Shown here: positions 8,990 to 16,380 of the stretch, piece by piece | Layout: each line of letters starts with the position of its first letter | Numbering within the stretch: the first letter of the stretch is position 1 | Assembly: GCA_902590505.1 (NCBI GenBank) | Contig: CACIWZ010000002.1 | Span: forward strand, 62,001-126,000 | DNA: 64,000 bases | From: an uncultured Pelagibacteraceae bacterium | GTDB lineage: Bacteria > Pseudomonadota > Alphaproteobacteria > Pelagibacterales > Pelagibacteraceae | Reading direction: 5' to 3' | Program-made: the position numbers and the translations under genes | The notes under the pieces: model-generated | Seen by the model: the letters and a program-made list of their open reading frames with translations, nothing else | What the model was told of the DNA's origin: nothing | The model's database searches: none

Positions 8990-9079
8990 GAGGCAGGCAA
9001 CAACCTGAAAAATTTTCACTACGGCTGCTTCTTTTCAGACCTGACCGGGTTTATGAAACATCCACCTGATGCCAACCTC
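8990..9079 (-). ncRNA. ffs: Signal recognition particle RNA (4.5S, small bacterial type)
   Basis: The minus strand contains the hallmark SRP domain IV: GGTCAGGTC-TGAAAA-GAAGCAGCC, with the usual GGAA tetraloop replaced by GAAA (still GNRA). Flanking arms (GAGGTTGGCATCAGG at the 5' end, CAGGTTGTTGCCTGCCTC at the 3' end) pair to give the expected single hairpin of about 90 nt. It binds Ffh for cotranslational membrane targeting. Position directly upstream of dnaX is common in alphaproteobacteria. Exact ends are judged from pairing. Confidence 0.92.
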
Positions 9080-9137
9080 AATATGATTATATCAAGTTAG
9101 ATTTAAATACTACAAGGGTAGAATTGAATTTTGTGGA

Positions 9138-9977
9138 CTAATTCTTTCTAAACGATGATGCCTCATAAACTCCCAAAATATCTAAAGTTTCTGTATGAAA
9201 ACCAAGTTCTTCAAGAGCTTTTTTTACTCCAGGTTGTTCTAAATGACCCTCAAGATCTAAGTAAAAATTTGCTTGATCAAATGTATTCTTAACTGAAAAG
9301 CTTTCTAGCTTTGTTAAATTTACTTGATTTGTTGCAAATCCGCCCAAGCATTTATAAAGAGCTGATGGTTCACTTTTAACTCTAAATATACAACTTGTTA
9401 TATAATTTTTATTACTTTTAAATTCTGGTTGTTCGATTTTTTTTCCCATTATTAAGAAACGTGTTACATTTCCTTTTTCATCCTCAATATTTTTTTCTAA
9501 GATTTTAAGATTATAAATTTTAGCCGAGAGTTCTGATGCAATTGCGGCTATAGATTTATCTTTTCCCTCTGCAAGTTCTTTTGCTGAACCAGCTGTGTCA
9601 GCTGAGACTATAGATTTGAATTTTCTTTTATTAATAATATTTTGGCATTGTCCTATTGCTTGGGCATGACTTCTTACATATTTAATATCGTCGATTGTTG
9701 CATCTTGTTTGCATAAAAGATTATGTTCTACAGTTTGGAAATATTCTCCATGAATTTGTAGTTTGTATTTTGGAAGCAAATAATGGATGTCGGCAACTCT
9801 TCCTGCTAAAGAATTTTCTATAGGTATAACTATTTTATAATTTTGATCATTATAAGCTTGTTTAAATGTTTCTTCAAAAGTAGTACAGGTTTTTATTTCT
9901 GCGCCAGCATATAAATTTTCAGCAGCAATATGTGAGTAAGCTCCAAGCTCACCTTGTATAGCAATTTTTTTACTCAT
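9138..9977 (-). CDS. pheA: Prephenate dehydratase
   Basis: Converts prephenate to phenylpyruvate for phenylalanine synthesis. The N-terminal dehydratase domain shows IAIQGELGAYSHIAA, VIPIENSLAGRV, and the catalytic TRF within NVTRFLIMGKK (about residue 168). A C-terminal ACT domain follows (SALYKCLGGFATNQVNLTKLESF, about 205-228), the usual phenylalanine-sensing site. There is no chorismate mutase domain, so it is the monofunctional form (279 aa). The start overlaps the kdsB stop by 8 bp. Confidence 0.95.
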   Translation of the reverse strand: MSKKIAIQGELGAYSHIAAENLYAGAEIKTCTTFEETFKQAYNDQNYKIVIPIENSLAGRVADIHYLLPKYKLQIHGEYFQTVEHNLLCKQDATIDDIKYVRSHAQAIGQCQNIINKRKFKSIVSADTAGSAKELAEGKDKSIAAIASELSAKIYNLKILEKNIEDEKGNVTRFLIMGKKIEQPEFKSNKNYITSCIFRVKSEPSALYKCLGGFATNQVNLTKLESFSVKNTFDQANFYLDLEGHLEQPGVKKALEELGFHTETLDILGVYEASSFRKN

Positions 9978-10707
9978 TTTTTTCCATCAGTTTTTTTACT
10001 CGAAATAAATCTTTTTCCGTATCTACACTTAAAGGAGATGAATTGATATAGCCAACATGTATTGACATACCATTTTCCATAGCTCTAAGTTGTTCTAATT
10101 TTCTATTTAACTCAAGTTTTGATCTTTTTAAACTCACATATTTAGTAAGAGCTATACTAGTAAAGGCATAAATACCTACATGATGATAGGTTTTATGGTT
10201 CTGTCCAGGGTTTACTCTTAAAAAATCTAAAGCTTCTGAAAAAATTCCCTCTTTCAATTTTTCTTTAACCAAAACTTTTACAATATTTTCATCCTCAAGC
10301 TCAAAATTATTTTTTATTTCACTCGCTAAAGTTCCTACTTCACATTTACCCTGTTGCATATAATTAATTAAATTTTTAATAATTTTTGGTTCAATATTTG
10401 GCATATCACCTTGAAGATTCACAATGATATTTGGCAAACTTTTTAAAGTGTTTTTAAAAACTTCAAAAATTCTATCTGTGCCCGTGTTGTGAGTTTCTGA
10501 CGATAATACCGCTTTGCCTCCATAGTTTGAGACTAATTCAAATATTGCCTTATCTGGAGTTGCAACATAAACTTCACCTGCATTTGACTTTTTGGCTGCT
10601 TCATAAACATGAAGAATCATCTCCTTGTTATTTATAAGTTTCAAAGGTTTGTTAGGTAGTCTTTGAGCATCTAATCTTGATGGTATTATTATTGCAGTTT
10701 TATTCAT
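9970..10707 (-). CDS. kdsB: 3-deoxy-manno-octulosonate cytidylyltransferase
   Basis: Activates Kdo with CTP for lipopolysaccharide inner-core synthesis. Family signatures: IIPSRLDAQRLPNKPL at the N-terminus, GTDRIFEV (about 78-85), NLQGDMPNIEP, and HVGIYAF. Length 245 aa is typical. KdsD at 38.7 kb and the Lpt genes serve the same envelope pathway. A perfect 7-bp hairpin sits directly before the start codon, probably limiting ribosome access or marking the promoter; there is no clear Shine-Dalgarno. Confidence 0.95.
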   Translation of the reverse strand: MNKTAIIIPSRLDAQRLPNKPLKLINNKEMILHVYEAAKKSNAGEVYVATPDKAIFELVSNYGGKAVLSSETHNTGTDRIFEVFKNTLKSLPNIIVNLQGDMPNIEPKIIKNLINYMQQGKCEVGTLASEIKNNFELEDENIVKVLVKEKLKEGIFSEALDFLRVNPGQNHKTYHHVGIYAFTSIALTKYVSLKRSKLELNRKLEQLRAMENGMSIHVGYINSSPLSVDTEKDLFRVKKLMEKNE

Positions 10708-10712
10708 AATTA

Positions 10713-10729
10713 TGCGTCTTAGAGACGCA
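10713..10729. promoter_or_regulatory. Perfect hairpin immediately upstream of kdsB
   Basis: TGCGTCT-TAG-AGACGCA is a perfect 7-bp inverted repeat five bases upstream of the kdsB ATG. On the minus strand the T-tract precedes the stem instead of following it, so it is not an intrinsic terminator for either neighbour. If transcribed it occupies the position of the ribosome-binding site; otherwise it is an operator in the kdsB/cytochrome c divergent promoter region. Confidence 0.55.
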
Positions 10730-10799
10730 AAAAAAAATGGTAATTTTAAGTTTTTTTTATATAACTCATGTTATACGTCTTTAAGTATCTACCAAAATT

Positions 10800-11345
10800 A
10801 TGGATAGTTTTGAAATAAATAAAATAATTGCAGCAGTTCTTCTAACGGCTCTTATAGTGATTGGTATTGGGAAATTTACAGATATTTTATTTCATGTAGA
10901 AAAGCCAAAACAGTCTGCTTATTTGGTTGAAGGATTAGAGACTGCCTCAACTTCCGTGTCTTCAGAAACCACTGAAAAAGTAGTAGAAGTGGTTGATATC
11001 AAAGCATTGCTTGCTATGGGAGATTTAGCTCATGGAGAAAAGGTTTTTAAGAAATGTAGTGCCTGCCACATGATTGCTGCTGGTGGAAAAAATATGATTG
11101 GTCCAAATTTATGGAACGTGATCGGAAGAACAGCTGGTTCAGTAAGTGATTATAAGTATTCTAAAGCAATGGTCGCTTATGCTAAAGAATGGTCTTTTGA
11201 GGAGATGAACAGCTATTTAATAAAACCACAGGCATATATTAAAGGGACTAAAATGGCTTTTGCTGGTCTTAGAAAAGAAAAAGATAGAGCGTCAGTTATT
11301 TTATATATGAATTCAAAAGGCGATAATCCAAAACCTTTACCTTAA
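10800..11345 (+). CDS. Membrane-anchored class I cytochrome c (CycM type)
   Basis: An electron carrier between respiratory complexes in the periplasm, tethered by an N-terminal helix (about residues 8-26) without a cleavage site. A low-complexity linker follows, then a cytochrome c2-like domain with haem-binding CSACH (C86, C89, H90), the GPNLW segment and distal methionine in GTKMAF (M152). Length 181 aa matches CycM/c552-type proteins of alphaproteobacteria. Divergent from kdsB; its stop overlaps the convergent argF stop by 4 bp. Confidence 0.93.
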   Translation: MDSFEINKIIAAVLLTALIVIGIGKFTDILFHVEKPKQSAYLVEGLETASTSVSSETTEKVVEVVDIKALLAMGDLAHGEKVFKKCSACHMIAAGGKNMIGPNLWNVIGRTAGSVSDYKYSKAMVAYAKEWSFEEMNSYLIKPQAYIKGTKMAFAGLRKEKDRASVILYMNSKGDNPKPLP

Positions 11346-12268
11346 TCAAGACACCACTTAATAATACTTTTTTGAGCGTGAACTCTATTCAAAGCTTGTC
11401 TCCAAACCACTGATTGCTTACCATCTATCACTTCATTCGTAACTTCTTCGCCTCTTCCCACCGGAAGACAGTGCATAAAAATAGCATCTGAATTTGCCTT
11501 GCTCATTAATTTCTTATTAACTTGATAAGGTTTTAAAATTTTCTTTTTAGAGGCTTTATTTACTTTATCATTCATTGAGATCCATTTATCAGTCATTACA
11601 CAATCAGCACCCTCTACTGCTTCTAATGGTTTTGAAGTAATTGTTAATTTTATTCTCTCTTTTTTAGCTAACTTTAAAATACTCTTATTCGGAGAATATT
11701 TTTTTGGACAACCAATTTTGAGTTTAAAATTAAATTTACCCGCAGCCTCAATTAGAGAATTTGACATATTATTATTACCATCACCAATCCAAGAAACAGT
11801 TTTATCTTCAATAGAACCATTGCTTTCCTCATAGGTAAGAATATCAGACATGATTTGACATGGATGGCTTAGATCAGAAAGACCATTGATAATTGGGATG
11901 TTTAAATGTTTTCCAAACTCCTCTAAATTTTTGTGAGATGAGGTTCTCAACATAACGATATCGACATATTCTGACAAAACTTTTGCAGTATCTTTTAAAG
12001 TCTCATCTCCTTTACCATAATGTATTCCATCTGGATTTAAGATAATTGATGATCCACCTAATTGTTTAACAGCAATGTCGAATGACATTCTTGTTCTAGT
12101 AGATGGTTTTTCAAAAATCATAGCCATCGATCTACCCTCAAAAGGCTTATCTTTATCAGGAGCAGATTTATTTAATCCAGATCTATTTTGTTTTCTCTTT
12201 TTTGCTTCTTCAATAATCGCTTTAAGCTCTACTGAAGAACAGTCAGAGATATTTATAAAGTTTTTCAT
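11342..12268 (-). CDS. argF: Ornithine carbamoyltransferase
   Basis: Transfers the carbamoyl group from carbamoyl phosphate to ornithine, giving citrulline for arginine synthesis. Carbamoyl-phosphate binding motif STRTRMSFD (about 56-64), NGLSDLSHPCQ (about 128-138), ornithine-binding region and catalytic HCLP (about 266-269) are all present. Length 308 aa is normal. The gene starts directly where argD stops, forming an argD-argF operon. Confidence 0.96.
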   Translation of the reverse strand: MKNFINISDCSSVELKAIIEEAKKRKQNRSGLNKSAPDKDKPFEGRSMAMIFEKPSTRTRMSFDIAVKQLGGSSIILNPDGIHYGKGDETLKDTAKVLSEYVDIVMLRTSSHKNLEEFGKHLNIPIINGLSDLSHPCQIMSDILTYEESNGSIEDKTVSWIGDGNNNMSNSLIEAAGKFNFKLKIGCPKKYSPNKSILKLAKKERIKLTITSKPLEAVEGADCVMTDKWISMNDKVNKASKKKILKPYQVNKKLMSKANSDAIFMHCLPVGRGEEVTNEVIDGKQSVVWRQALNRVHAQKSIIKWCLD

Positions 12269-13432
12269 TTAAAATTTTTTGCAAACTTTCTCTATTATTT
12301 TTAAACCTAAGTTAATCTCGCTCTTTGTTACATTTAAAGGAGGCAAAAGTCTGACAACATTTTCTGCAGCTCTTACTGACAGCAAATTATTATCTAAAAG
12401 TTTTTGAATAAATTTAGCTTGATTTACGTGAAGACAGAGTCCGATGAGCAGGCCTTTACCTCTGACTTCTTTAATAATCTTTGGATACTTATCTTTTATT
12501 TTATCAAGTTGATTTATGAAATATTTTCCGTTTTTACTTACATTATTTAAGAAACCTTTTTTAAACATGATATCCATAACAGCATTTCCAGCACTCATTG
12601 CTAAAGGGTTTCCTCCGAACGTTGAACCGTGTGTTCCTGGCTTCATGCCTGATGCTACTTTTTTATTAACTAAAACTGCACCTATTGGAAAACCACCACC
12701 AATCCCTTTTGCTATTGGGACAATATCGGGTTTAATTTTTGCATATTCAAAAGCAAAAAATTTACCACTTCTTCCAATACCGCATTGAACCTCATCAAGA
12801 ATTAATAAAATTTTTTTCTTATTACATAATTTTCTCAAGCCTTTGAGACAAAAATCTGGAATAACCTTAATGCCCCCTTCGCCCATAATTGTCTCGACCA
12901 TGATAGCAGCTGTTCTGCTAGTTATCGCTTTCTCTAAACCTTTGTGATCACCAAAGTTGAAATGATCAAAACCGTCTACTTTAGGTTTAAAACCTTCAAT
13001 TGCTTTTTTACTATTGCTGGCAAATATAGCTGCGATAGTTCTTCCATGAAAACTGTTATTAATGCAAAGAACTCTATTTTTTCTCGGCTGGCCTTTTGAA
13101 TAAAAATATCTTCTAGCAAATTTAATAGCTGCCTCTGTTGCCTCAGCACCAGAATTTTGAAAAGTTACATAATCTGCAAATGTTTTTTGTGCTAATCTTT
13201 TTGCTAATTTCTCTTGCTCAGGAATAGTGAATACGTTTGAAACATGCCATAATTTTTTTGATTGTTTATTTATTGATTTAATTAAATGGTTATTAGCATG
13301 GCCAAGACAGTTTACAGCAATTCCTTGAACGAAATCTAAATATTTCTTTCCATTCGTTGTATACAAGAAACTTCCTTTTCCTTTAGAAAAAGAGATTTTC
13401 TTTCTGTTATAAGTATTTAAAATTTTACTCAT
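12269..13432 (-). CDS. argD: Acetylornithine/succinyldiaminopimelate aminotransferase
   Basis: PLP-dependent class III aminotransferase that makes N-acetylornithine (arginine pathway) and often also succinyl-diaminopimelate (lysine pathway). Key regions: VQGIAVNCLGHA, FQNSGAEATEAAIKFAR, NNSFHGRTIA, ILDEVQCGIGRSGKFFA (the PLP aspartate) and AKGIGGGFPIGA carrying the Schiff-base lysine. Length 387 aa. It overlaps the upstream ABC permease gene by 4 bp and abuts argF. Confidence 0.95.
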   Translation of the reverse strand: MSKILNTYNRKKISFSKGKGSFLYTTNGKKYLDFVQGIAVNCLGHANNHLIKSINKQSKKLWHVSNVFTIPEQEKLAKRLAQKTFADYVTFQNSGAEATEAAIKFARRYFYSKGQPRKNRVLCINNSFHGRTIAAIFASNSKKAIEGFKPKVDGFDHFNFGDHKGLEKAITSRTAAIMVETIMGEGGIKVIPDFCLKGLRKLCNKKKILLILDEVQCGIGRSGKFFAFEYAKIKPDIVPIAKGIGGGFPIGAVLVNKKVASGMKPGTHGSTFGGNPLAMSAGNAVMDIMFKKGFLNNVSKNGKYFINQLDKIKDKYPKIIKEVRGKGLLIGLCLHVNQAKFIQKLLDNNLLSVRAAENVVRLLPPLNVTKSEINLGLKIIEKVCKKF

Positions 13433-14241
13433 GATTTTATTTTATAACCTTTTTTATACAATAAATAACAAACAAGCCAGCTAACAAAGCTTAGGGCAGT
13501 TAAATATACTAAACCAACAGAGATTGAACCGTCTGAAGTGCCAATAAAACTATATCTAAAACCATCAATCATATAAAAAAATGGATTAACTTTACTTACT
13601 ACTTGCAAAAAGTCTGGAAGTCTCTCTATTGAATAAAAAGTGCCTGATAAGAAAGATAATGGAACTATTACAAAATTAGTGACTGTTGCCATGTGATCAA
13701 ATTTTTCAGCCCATAGTCCAGCGATTATTCCAATATTTCCCAAGATAAATGAAGAAAGTAAAGTGAAAGCTATTAGCATTAAGTAATTTTTTATCTCAAT
13801 ATCAATAATCAGGTGAAATACAATAATTGAGACTATTCCAATTACTACGCTTCTTGTTACAGCTGCAAGTGAAACTGAAATGGTAACTTCTCCTGCAGAT
13901 AAGGGAGCAAATAATAAATCAACTATAGTTCCATCAATTTTTTTAATCATAAAAGATGAAGAAGAATGAGAAAAAGATTGTTGAATTACCTGCATAGAAA
14001 TCAACCCTGGCGCTAAAAAAGTAATAAAAGGTACACCAAGCACATCTCCTCTATCAGCACCAATGGCTAAAGATAAAACAAGTAAAAAGAGTAAAGATGA
14101 AATTAGTGGAGAAAAAATAGTTTGTATCCACACAATTAAGAATCTTAGAACTTCTTTTTTATATAAAGTCCATGTTCCGTACCAATTAACTAATCCAAAT
14201 CTTCTTTTTCCAATTTTATATTTTTTTGAAATTTCAACCAT
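13429..14241 (-). CDS. ABC-2 type transporter permease (YadH-like)
   Basis: A 270-aa inner-membrane protein with about six hydrophobic segments and the ABC-2 family signature near the C-terminus (LSFLSGTFYSIERLPDFLQ followed by NPFFYMIDGFRYSFIG). Such permeases pair with an ABC ATPase for export of polysaccharide, lipid or drug. No ATPase is encoded beside it; instead it leads the argD-argF run with a 4-bp overlap. The substrate cannot be told from sequence. Confidence 0.88.
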   Translation of the reverse strand: MVEISKKYKIGKRRFGLVNWYGTWTLYKKEVLRFLIVWIQTIFSPLISSLLFLLVLSLAIGADRGDVLGVPFITFLAPGLISMQVIQQSFSHSSSSFMIKKIDGTIVDLLFAPLSAGEVTISVSLAAVTRSVVIGIVSIIVFHLIIDIEIKNYLMLIAFTLLSSFILGNIGIIAGLWAEKFDHMATVTNFVIVPLSFLSGTFYSIERLPDFLQVVSKVNPFFYMIDGFRYSFIGTSDGSISVGLVYLTALSFVSWLVCYLLYKKGYKIKS

Positions 14242-14377
14242 TGATAGTCTTATAACCTGTTATTAAAAAAACTGTGCAAAACTAAATCTACTCACAGCTT
14301 TGATGCGTTTTAATGTTTTAAACCCCAATATTATGCCCTAAGTTTTTAATAATTACTAAATATTGTAATTATATACT

Positions 14378-14872
14378 ATGAGTTGGACAGAAGAAAAAGT
14401 CGCTAAATTAAAAGAACTCTGGTCTAAAGGGCATACTGCAAGTCAGATAGCCGAAGCATTGGGTGACACTACTAGAAACGCAGTCATTGGAAAAGCTCAT
14501 AGGTTAAATTTAGAAGCTAGAGCGCCTTCTAAGCAATCTAATTCGCCTAGAACCAATGATAATAAGCAGATTAGAAGAGGACCCGCGCCAACATCAAGAA
14601 AAGCCAAATTTCAATCAATTTTATTAGACAAAAACTTCGAGCCAGAAAACCCTAAATCACTGGAAGAACTTACAGATGAAACTTGTAAGTGGCCTATCGG
14701 TCACCCTAATGAGGAAAAGTTCTATTTTTGCGGTAGAAAACCTGAAGGAGATTTTCCTTATTGCAAACTTCATGTTTTGTATGCCTTTCAACCTAAAAAT
14801 CAAAAAGACGATGATCTTGGTGATGAGATACCAGAATTTATCGAGAAAAAAGTTAAAGCCTCGTCTGGTTAA
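14378..14872 (+). CDS. gcrA: GcrA cell-cycle regulator
   Basis: GcrA is an alphaproteobacterial transcription factor that works with sigma-70 RNA polymerase at promoters, often those carrying GANTC methylation sites. The N-terminal helix-turn-helix (MSWTEEKVAKLKELWSKG...IGKAHRLNL) is diagnostic, followed by a basic linker and a cysteine-containing C-terminal domain (CKWPIGHPNE...FCGRK...YCKLHV). Length 164 aa is typical. The 136-bp upstream gap shared with the divergent permease has no GANTC site that I can find. Confidence 0.95.
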   Translation: MSWTEEKVAKLKELWSKGHTASQIAEALGDTTRNAVIGKAHRLNLEARAPSKQSNSPRTNDNKQIRRGPAPTSRKAKFQSILLDKNFEPENPKSLEELTDETCKWPIGHPNEEKFYFCGRKPEGDFPYCKLHVLYAFQPKNQKDDDLGDEIPEFIEKKVKASSG

Positions 14873-14905
14873 CAAAACTTTAACATTACAATCATATAAT
14901 TGATT

Positions 14906-15133
14906 ATGAAGTTTATTAAAAAATACCTTAAATGGTTAAGTACTTTTTTAGTTCTTACAGGTATTTTATTAACAAATTTGAATATGTATCCAGTAAATAT
15001 AATGTTTCATGGAGCGGGAGTTGTTGGTTGGACAATTGCAGGTTTTATTTCTAAGGATAAAGCAATATTAACCAATTTTGGGTTACAGATTCCATTATTT
15101 ATTATTGGTTTTTATCAAATTTTGGTTCCGTAA
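14906..15133 (+). CDS. Small membrane protein of unknown function
   Basis: A 75-residue protein with two or three hydrophobic helices (about 10-27, 33-48 and 55-73). I chose the ATG at 14906 (MKFIKKYLKW); a TTG two codons upstream is also possible. It has a positively charged N-terminus typical of inner-membrane proteins. It lies 33 bp behind gcrA on the same strand. I recognise no family. Confidence 0.7.
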   Translation: MKFIKKYLKWLSTFLVLTGILLTNLNMYPVNIMFHGAGVVGWTIAGFISKDKAILTNFGLQIPLFIIGFYQILVP

Positions 15134-15159
15134 GTTCGGGACACTTCAATACATTTTTT

Positions 15160-15603
15160 ATGAGGAAAATAAAAACAATATTATTTGTTTGTACTGGAAA
15201 CTCTGCGAGAAGCATAATAGCGGAAAGTATTGTAAACAATAATTTCCGAAATCAATTCATCGCATTTAGCGCTGGAAGTAATCCTTCAGGAAAAATCAAT
15301 CCCTACATTAAAGAGTATCTTGAAGGAAAAAAATTTAATTTAGCCACGTATTATTCGAAAAATTTTGATGAATTTTTAAAAAATGATATTGATATTGATT
15401 ATGTGATTACAGTTTGTAATAACGCCAATAAAGAAGTTTGTCCTGTATGGCCCAAAAAAAAGACCATTACGCACTGGGACATCGCGGACCCTGTTGAAAA
15501 AATTAAAAAAACTAAAAATAAAGATAAAATAAATTTAATAGCTGAAGAAACTTATAATATAATTAATGAAAAAATTAAACATTGGGTAAAAAATGAAAAG
15601 TAA
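15160..15603 (+). CDS. arsC: Low-molecular-weight phosphatase-fold arsenate reductase
   Basis: The P-loop CTGNSARS (C11-R17) is the signature of the LMW protein tyrosine phosphatase fold. Two further cysteines, C86 and C94 in VCNNANKEVCPVWP, stand where thioredoxin-coupled ArsC enzymes keep their redox pair. Hence arsenate reductase is more likely than a tyrosine phosphatase. It overlaps by 11 bp the following MIP channel gene, a pairing known from rhizobial arsenic operons where arsenite leaves through the channel. No ArsR repressor or ArsB pump is nearby. Confidence 0.85.
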   Translation: MRKIKTILFVCTGNSARSIIAESIVNNNFRNQFIAFSAGSNPSGKINPYIKEYLEGKKFNLATYYSKNFDEFLKNDIDIDYVITVCNNANKEVCPVWPKKKTITHWDIADPVEKIKKTKNKDKINLIAEETYNIINEKIKHWVKNEK

Positions 15604-16240
15604 AAAGATATTTATTGGTGAATTTATAGGAAGTTGTTTTTTAGTCATGATTATTGTTGGTTCAGGTATTATGGCTCAAAATCTAACTGATGATATCGCT
15701 GTAATGTTAATAGCGAATACTTTAGCTACAGGTGCAGGATTATTTGTTCTGATTACTTCAATCGGTGATATCTCCGGCGCACATTTCAATCCTGTCGTTA
15801 CTTTAGCAATGTATTTTACCAACAAGATTAAAAAAAATTTAATTATCAATTATATCTCTGCTCAAATCTTAGGTTGCATGTTAGGGGTAATGTTAGCAAA
15901 TTTTATGTTTGATCTTCCTTTGTTGCAGCTTTCACAGAAGATAAGACCTGGAATAAATATTTTTACAGCTGAGATCATTGCAACTTTTGGATTAATTTTT
16001 GTAATATTTGGATCTTTAAAGAGCGGCAAACTTGCGGTCGCTTCATCAGTAGCTACTTTTATAACAGCGGGGTATTGGTTTACCTCTTCAACTTCTTTTG
16101 CAAATCCAGCGGTAGCAATCGCAAGAACTTTTACAGACACATTTACTGGAATTAATTACTTAAATACTCCTAGCTATATCATTGCTGAGATGCTTGGTGG
16201 AATATTGGCTGTCTATTTAATCAGAAAAATTATTTTGTAA
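15593..16240 (+). CDS. MIP-family channel (aquaglyceroporin, AqpS-like)
   Basis: A 215-aa polytopic membrane protein of the major intrinsic protein family with six helices and two half-helix motifs: first NPV (66-68, in SGAHFNPVVT) instead of NPA, second NPA (171-173) followed by R178 of the selectivity filter. Overlap with arsC suggests it releases arsenite made by ArsC, as AqpS does in rhizobia; transport of water, glycerol or methylated arsenic is also possible. The start lies inside the 3' end of arsC. Confidence 0.87.
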   Translation: MKSKKIFIGEFIGSCFLVMIIVGSGIMAQNLTDDIAVMLIANTLATGAGLFVLITSIGDISGAHFNPVVTLAMYFTNKIKKNLIINYISAQILGCMLGVMLANFMFDLPLLQLSQKIRPGINIFTAEIIATFGLIFVIFGSLKSGKLAVASSVATFITAGYWFTSSTSFANPAVAIARTFTDTFTGINYLNTPSYIIAEMLGGILAVYLIRKIIL

Positions 16241-16248
16241 TTGGAGGC

Positions 16249-16279
16249 CAGCCCAAGGAAATATTGATACCTTGGGCTG
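16249..16279. terminator. Strong stem-loop between the aquaporin and ppx genes
   Basis: CAGCCCAAGG pairs perfectly with CCTTGGGCTG (10 bp, GC-rich for this genome) around an 11-nt loop, beginning 8 bp after the aquaporin stop. A second small dyad (ACAGT/ACTGT) lies near 16302-16317. The region separates two convergent genes, so termination or mRNA-end protection is the likely job, though neither side is followed by a clean T-run. Confidence 0.5.
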
Positions 16280-16380
16280 ATGGGCTAATTAATTAACAAC
16301 ACAGTTGGGAGACTGTTAATCAGTTAATAATATATAAATGCTAAAAAAATATTTAAATTAAGTTAAAGATTTATTAATTT

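Noticed and set aside
14242-14377. GANTC methylation sites in the gcrA promoter
   Set aside because: None found by reading the gap, so methylation control of gcrA itself is not supported here.
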